Assembly (NCBI GenBank): GCA_934668765.1
Contig: CAKUOH010000010.1
Coordinates: forward strand, 1 to 64,000
DNA length: 64,000 nucleotides
Reading direction: 5' to 3'
Source of the DNA: an uncultured Helicobacteraceae bacterium
Lineage (GTDB): Bacteria; Campylobacterota; Campylobacteria; Campylobacterales; Helicobacteraceae
The translations under genes and the position numbers were made by a program. Under the pieces are notes generated by a model. The model was not told the DNA's origin, did not search any database, and worked only from the letters and a program-made list of their open reading frames with translations. This document shows, in pieces, positions 60,524 through 64,000 of the stretch; the first letter of the stretch is position 1, and each line of letters begins with the position of its first letter.

Positions 60524-62098
60524 CTACATTTTGGTTTTAGCGGTTATGCCCATAAGGCGCAATCCCGTTGTGATAGAGTGTGAAACGACTTTTAGGATAT
60601 TGCAAATCGCGCTTTCATTTTCCGTGCCGATAATCTTAAAAGAGTTGTAGCAAAAATGTAACTTGGAGGCGAGATTTTTAAGATATTCAGGCAGTTTTTG
60701 CATTGCCCTTTCATTAAATGCGACTTCTAAGATTCGTGGCAATAAAAGGGCGCAAAATAGCAAATCTTTCCATTCATTTTCTAACTTCGCAAAATCAAAA
60801 TTGCCCAAATCCGCGCTCCCTTTGCCTAAAAGCGTGTGAATCCTTGCATTTGCGTAATTTATATAAAAAATAGGATTGCTTGAATCTTGCGCTTTTAGCG
60901 TTGATAAGTCAAATTCCAAATGCGTATCCGCGCGTTTGGTTAGAAATACGAATCGCAGTGCGTCAATGCCGATTTCATCGATAATGTCTTGCATTAAAAT
61001 AAAATTCCCCGCTCGTTTGCTCATCTTGTAAGGTTCGCCGTCTTTTAGTAGGCTTACCATTTGGGATAAAAGCACTTCAAGGCGCATTGAATCATAGCCT
61101 AAAAATGCCACGCTTGCTTTGATTCGCGCGATGTAGCCGTGATGGTCTGCACCCCAAATGTTTATGTATTTGTCAAATTTGCGCGAAAATTTGTCATTGT
61201 GATAGATTATATCTCCCGCTAGATAGGTGGGTTCGCCGTTTTCACGCACAATCACTCTATCCTTTTCATCGCCAAAGGCAGTGGATTTTAGCCATATTTT
61301 GCCTTCAACTTCATATAATGCGCCGTTTGATTTTAGTCGCTCTAATGTCGAATCTAGCTTTGTAATTAGCGATTTTTCGCTTATAAAATTATCAAATTTT
61401 ATATTTGCGCTTTTTAGATTTGCTTTGATTAAATCAAGCATTTGATTTACGCAAAAATCTTTTAGATTCGCAAGATTTGCGCTATTTTCAAAAAATTCTG
61501 TGCCAAAATGCGCCTTTGCAGAATCTGCTAAATCCGTGATATATTCGCCTTTATAAAGATTTTGCGCTTCTGTATCACTAAATTGTGCGCAGCCTAGCGC
61601 ATTTAGCACGGATAGCATTAAATTTTCTATTTGGCTTCCCGCGTCATTTATGTAGTATTCTGTGATGATTGTATGCCCTAAAAAGCGTCCGATTCGCGCT
61701 AGTGTATCGCCCCAAATCGCACCCCTTGCGTGTCCAATATGGAGCGGTCCTGTGGGATTTGCGCTGACAAATTCTAGTAAGATTTTTTGGGATTTGCATT
61801 GCGATTCGCCCTGCAAATCGCCATTTTTTAAAATATCCCGCGCCATTTGCGCTAAAAACTCATCGCTTAAATGCAGATTCACATAGCCGTTAATAACTTC
61901 AACTTGCCTAAATTGCGGGAGATTCACTAGTTTTTCTTTTAATTCTACCGCGATTTCATTAGGATTTTTTTTAAGACTCTTTGCAAGGCTAAAAGCCAAA
62001 GGCGTGGCAAAATGCCCCATTTGCGAATCTTTTGGGATATTTAGAATGCAATCGCACCCAAATGCCGAATCTAAAATGCCCTTTACTTTGTCATACAT
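60524..62098 (-). CDS. argS: Arginyl-tRNA synthetase
   Basis: Class I synthetase, 524 residues. The HIGH motif is in SANPTGPLHIGHARGAIWGD (about 113-132), and KMSKRAGNFILMQDI (about 359-373) is the KMSKS region. The N-terminal additional domain has DSQMGHFATPLAFSLAK, and the C-terminal anticodon domain has YAHARI-like YANARIHTLLG. The length is at the short end for ArgS (usually 530-590). tatA lies 62 bp upstream on the same strand. Confidence 0.96.
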   Translation of the reverse strand: MYDKVKGILDSAFGCDCILNIPKDSQMGHFATPLAFSLAKSLKKNPNEIAVELKEKLVNLPQFRQVEVINGYVNLHLSDEFLAQMARDILKNGDLQGESQCKSQKILLEFVSANPTGPLHIGHARGAIWGDTLARIGRFLGHTIITEYYINDAGSQIENLMLSVLNALGCAQFSDTEAQNLYKGEYITDLADSAKAHFGTEFFENSANLANLKDFCVNQMLDLIKANLKSANIKFDNFISEKSLITKLDSTLERLKSNGALYEVEGKIWLKSTAFGDEKDRVIVRENGEPTYLAGDIIYHNDKFSRKFDKYINIWGADHHGYIARIKASVAFLGYDSMRLEVLLSQMVSLLKDGEPYKMSKRAGNFILMQDIIDEIGIDALRFVFLTKRADTHLEFDLSTLKAQDSSNPIFYINYANARIHTLLGKGSADLGNFDFAKLENEWKDLLFCALLLPRILEVAFNERAMQKLPEYLKNLASKLHFCYNSFKIIGTENESAICNILKVVSHSITTGLRLMGITAKTKM

Positions 62099-62159
62099 TT
62101 AGATTTGCCTTTGATTCGTGTAAAAACGCCACAAGATTCGCAAGATTTAACACCCAAAT

Positions 62160-62390
62160 TTATACTTTTTGTTCATCTTGCATTTTTGCTTGTGTGGGCT
62201 TGTCTTCTACTTCCTTTCCTGCGATTGTTTTCACGCTACTTTTTGAATCCTCTTCATCGTCTTTTACAGCGTTTTTAAAGTTTTTGATTCCTGCGCCCAA
62301 GCCTTTTGCAAGCTCAGGGATTTTTTTGCCTCCAAATAGCAGCAAAATCACCACCAAAATAACCACTACATTCCAAAAACTCGGTGCCAT
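62160..62390 (-). CDS. tatA: Sec-independent translocase subunit TatA
   Basis: 76 residues: [20 protein letters not shown] (one membrane helix, about 2-21), then the amphipathic [21 protein letters not shown] helix and an acidic tail, the exact TatA architecture. It forms the protein-conducting ring for folded proteins together with TatBC, which are not in this window. AAGGAG precedes the ATG. Confidence 0.95.
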   Translation of the reverse strand: MAPSFWNVVVILVVILLLFGGKKIPELAKGLGAGIKNFKNAVKDDEEDSKSSVKTIAGKEVEDKPTQAKMQDEQKV

Positions 62391-62450
62391 TTTTTCTCCT
62401 TAAAAGTTAAATTCGCAAATTATACTATAACTTTGCGAATTTTCTTTGAT

Positions 62451-62936
62451 TTAGCGCAAATATTTCTTTGCAAGTTCGCTAAATCGCTCATAGACTTTGT
62501 CAAAATCAATGCCGTAACTGCGCGTATTTGCAATAGAAGTGATAAAATTTGTATCGCCACTCCATCGCGGAAGCAAGTGCAAATGCAAATGCGCAGGAAT
62601 CCCAGCTCCGCCACTTTGCTTGATATTCATACCCATATTTATGCCACTTGCGCCGTAATCATAAAGTATTTGCATCGAATCTTGCGCAGTTTTAAATAGC
62701 GAAAGCCAAATGTCGCTAGGTAATTTCTCAGGCGAATCTGTATGCGTGTGCGGGACAACCAAAATATGCCCGGGCGTGTAAGGAAACTTATTCATAACGA
62801 TAAAAAGCTCATCGTTGCGAAAAATGACTTTGTTAGCACTATCATTTTGCGGACTTTTTGAAATGCCACAAAACACGCATTCATTTGGCTTATCGCTAAA
62901 ATAAGCCTCCCTCCACGGCGCATATAAAATATCCAT
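62451..62936 (-). CDS. HIT-family nucleotide hydrolase
   Basis: 161 residues. The histidine triad is in IPAHLHLHLLPRWSGDTNF (H-x-H-x-H, about 115-133), with CVFCGI early (zinc-binding-like Cys pair) and KFPYTPGHILVVPHTHT. The layout (Cys-x-x-Cys near the start, HIT domain, long C-terminal part) is that of the Ap4A phosphorylase/FHIT-like group. It probably hydrolyses dinucleoside polyphosphates or nucleoside phosphoramidates. Confidence 0.9.
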   Translation of the reverse strand: MDILYAPWREAYFSDKPNECVFCGISKSPQNDSANKVIFRNDELFIVMNKFPYTPGHILVVPHTHTDSPEKLPSDIWLSLFKTAQDSMQILYDYGASGINMGMNIKQSGGAGIPAHLHLHLLPRWSGDTNFITSIANTRSYGIDFDKVYERFSELAKKYLR

Positions 62937-62979
62937 TGCGAATCCTTGTGATTGTTAAGATAAAAATGCGGTATTGTAG

Positions 62980-63125
62980 CATAAAATAGCCATCATTGCG
63001 AAAAACGCAACAGAGATTCGTGGCAAAACGAAGTTTCTTTGAGTTATCCAAAGGGCTTTTGATTTAAGTTTAGTTTAAAAAATTTATTTTTTGCGGATTA
63101 CTAAAGAAACTGCGCTTTGCTTACT
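62980..63125. repeat. Diverged REP-like end and long inverted repeat
   Basis: In the 276 bp gap between murF and the HIT gene. ATCATTGCGAAAAACGCAACAG is a diverged half-element. AAGTTTCTTTGAG (63040-63052) and its near complement CTAAAGAAACT (63101-63111) form a long-range inverted repeat. No gene is seen in the gap. Confidence 0.4.
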
Positions 63126-63212
63126 TTGCCCAAACTGCGTTTTTCCGCAATGGCGGAATTTTTAAGATTTAAGCAAATCTAGCCCAAAGCATTTTAAAGA
63201 TTCAATCGTGCT

Positions 63213-64000
63213 TTATATATAATTCGGTGCGTCATTTGCAAATAGCAACAAATCCCCGCTGTGCGAAAAAGATGAGAGAATGCTATTTAGATTCATTTTG
63301 TCTTTTAAAATGATTTTTTGCGCGTTTGTGATATTTCGCGCCAAAATCGCAGAGTTTAAATCGCCCGTGATTATGGCAATATCAAAGGTTTTGTCTATCA
63401 AAAGCGCAAGGCGCGTGTTGTTTTCTACGCTTGTCTCTACGAGTCCGGGCGTGATGATGATTTTTTTGCCACCTTTATGCAGTGCGCTTAAACGAATCGC
63501 CTCTTCCATTCCGCCAAAATTACCATTAAAGCTATCATCTAAAATTAGCTTACTATTGACTTCGATTTTTTCTAGCCTATGCTCTACGGCTTTGAGATTT
63601 TCTATGATTTTTTGAATCTCTTTGGTAGATACGCCCAAATCCTGCGCGATAGCGACTGCCACTGCGATATTTATGATATTAAATCGCCCCAAAATTTTGG
63701 TTTCAAAATCTACAAATTCCTTGCCGACTTTTAGGCTAAATTTCGTGTGTTTGAGTGTTGAATCGATATTTTTTACTTCGCTTGGGAATCGCACGATTTC
63801 CGCACCTTGAATCTCGGGCAATTCATTGTTTTTAAAAAGATACACGCGCTCCAAACGCTCGGAGTTTAAAATCTCATATTTTGCTTCTTTGGTATTTTCG
63901 ATGCTTTTGAAATACTCCAAATGCGCTTCGCCGATTTCGCCGATGACTGCGATGTGGTGATTTAGCAATTTGGCGATTTTATCAATATCGCCCTTTTGGC
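63213..64000 (-). CDS. murF: MurF, UDP-MurNAc-tripeptide:D-Ala-D-Ala ligase (partial)
   Basis: C-terminal 262 codons; the frame is open to the window edge and the 5' end lies beyond it. The edge reads QKGDIDKIAKLLNHHIAVIG, then EIGEAHLEYFKS, matching the Mur ligase central-domain segment (P-KGD...L-P-IAV-T-IG-AHLE). LGRFNIINIAVAVAIAQDLG (N-x-x-N-x-x-AA type) and LILDDSFNGNFGGMEEAIRL (family: ILDDSYNANPDS) follow, then the C-domain with KIIITPGLVE. It adds D-Ala-D-Ala in peptidoglycan precursor synthesis. DDSFNGNFGG departs from the common DDSYNANP. Confidence 0.9.
   Translation of the reverse strand, partial: QKGDIDKIAKLLNHHIAVIGEIGEAHLEYFKSIENTKEAKYEILNSERLERVYLFKNNELPEIQGAEIVRFPSEVKNIDSTLKHTKFSLKVGKEFVDFETKILGRFNIINIAVAVAIAQDLGVSTKEIQKIIENLKAVEHRLEKIEVNSKLILDDSFNGNFGGMEEAIRLSALHKGGKKIIITPGLVETSVENNTRLALLIDKTFDIAIITGDLNSAILARNITNAQKIILKDKMNLNSILSSFSHSGDLLLFANDAPNYI

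Noticed and set aside
1-64000. tRNA and rRNA genes
   Set aside because: I looked through the intergenic gaps for cloverleaf arms and GGTTCGAATC-type T-loops and found none that fold convincingly.

Overview
The window is about 64 kb of compact, AT-rich bacterial chromosome. Gene content and local order point to a Helicobacter-like member of the Campylobacterota: thrB-ylxR-infB-rbfA-rimP, an SH3 protein next to aroE, plsY-folB, tig-clpP, a CheV of the CheV1 type, fliI, fliR, a single Fe-type sodB and a degenerate-GGDEF protein. I cannot name the species. No rRNA, tRNA, CRISPR array, prophage or intact insertion sequence is visible.

Layout. 0.1-3.6 kb: a small nuclease pair, an MFS transporter, a periplasmic coiled-coil protein and an NmrA-like reductase. 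3.9-10.9 kb: a long co-directional run with an AAA ATPase, an SH3 protein, aroE, plsY, folB and a four-gene Mla/MCE lipid transporter. 11-16.4 kb (minus strand): an accessory ORF flanked by a duplicated gene end, an ABC-F ATPase, an MMPL exporter and CheV. 16.5-19.1 kb: an MFS transporter and argG. 19.4-22.4 kb (minus): a phase-variable membrane glucosyltransferase and a CorC-like protein. 22.5-33.8 kb: kdsB, a glutathionylspermidine synthase-like gene, a type II restriction-modification pair, thrB and the translation-factor cluster, ribD, a TrmN6-like methylase and a YkgJ-like Fe-S/zinc cluster protein. 33.9-40 kb (minus): a GT-C-like membrane protein, a frameshifted methyltransferase, an FecCDE/BtuCDF-type ABC importer and sodB. 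40.3-46.1 kb: a periplasmic repeat protein, a His-rich lipoprotein, fliI (minus), tig, clpP and a degenerate GGDEF protein. 46.4-51 kb (minus): three tandem glucosyltransferase paralogues, one switched off by a poly-G change. 51-55 kb (minus): a small periplasmic protein, fliR, a LolD-like ATPase, tsf and rpsB. 55.3-64 kb: copA, a frameshifted SmpA/BamE-like lipoprotein, yceI, gpsA, argS, tatA, a HIT protein and the end of murF.

The most unusual feature is a set of short palindromic repeats found both between genes and inside the reading frames of unrelated housekeeping genes. A GC-rich composite carries the same translated peptide into KdsB and the MMPL exporter, and a related copy sits in FolB. 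A second family, with the ATTGCCACGA / TCGCAATGAC ends common to REP-like elements, lies in frame in MlaF, CopA, the FolB tail, the trigger-factor tail and, degenerately, the RbfA tail. These behave like the Rickettsia palindromic elements that survive as exposed peptide insertions. A third, intergenic repeat has a long hairpin whose stem covaries between copies while its loop is constant.

The window is also rich in switching sequences. Two glucosyltransferase copies carry a poly-G tract of 9 (open) or 10 (shifted). A methyltransferase and a lipoprotein are each one homopolymer base away from an open frame. Together with four paralogous glucosyltransferases sharing near-identical blocks, this suggests a variable surface-glycan system. 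All functional calls are from sequence reading and memory of protein families; no database search was run.
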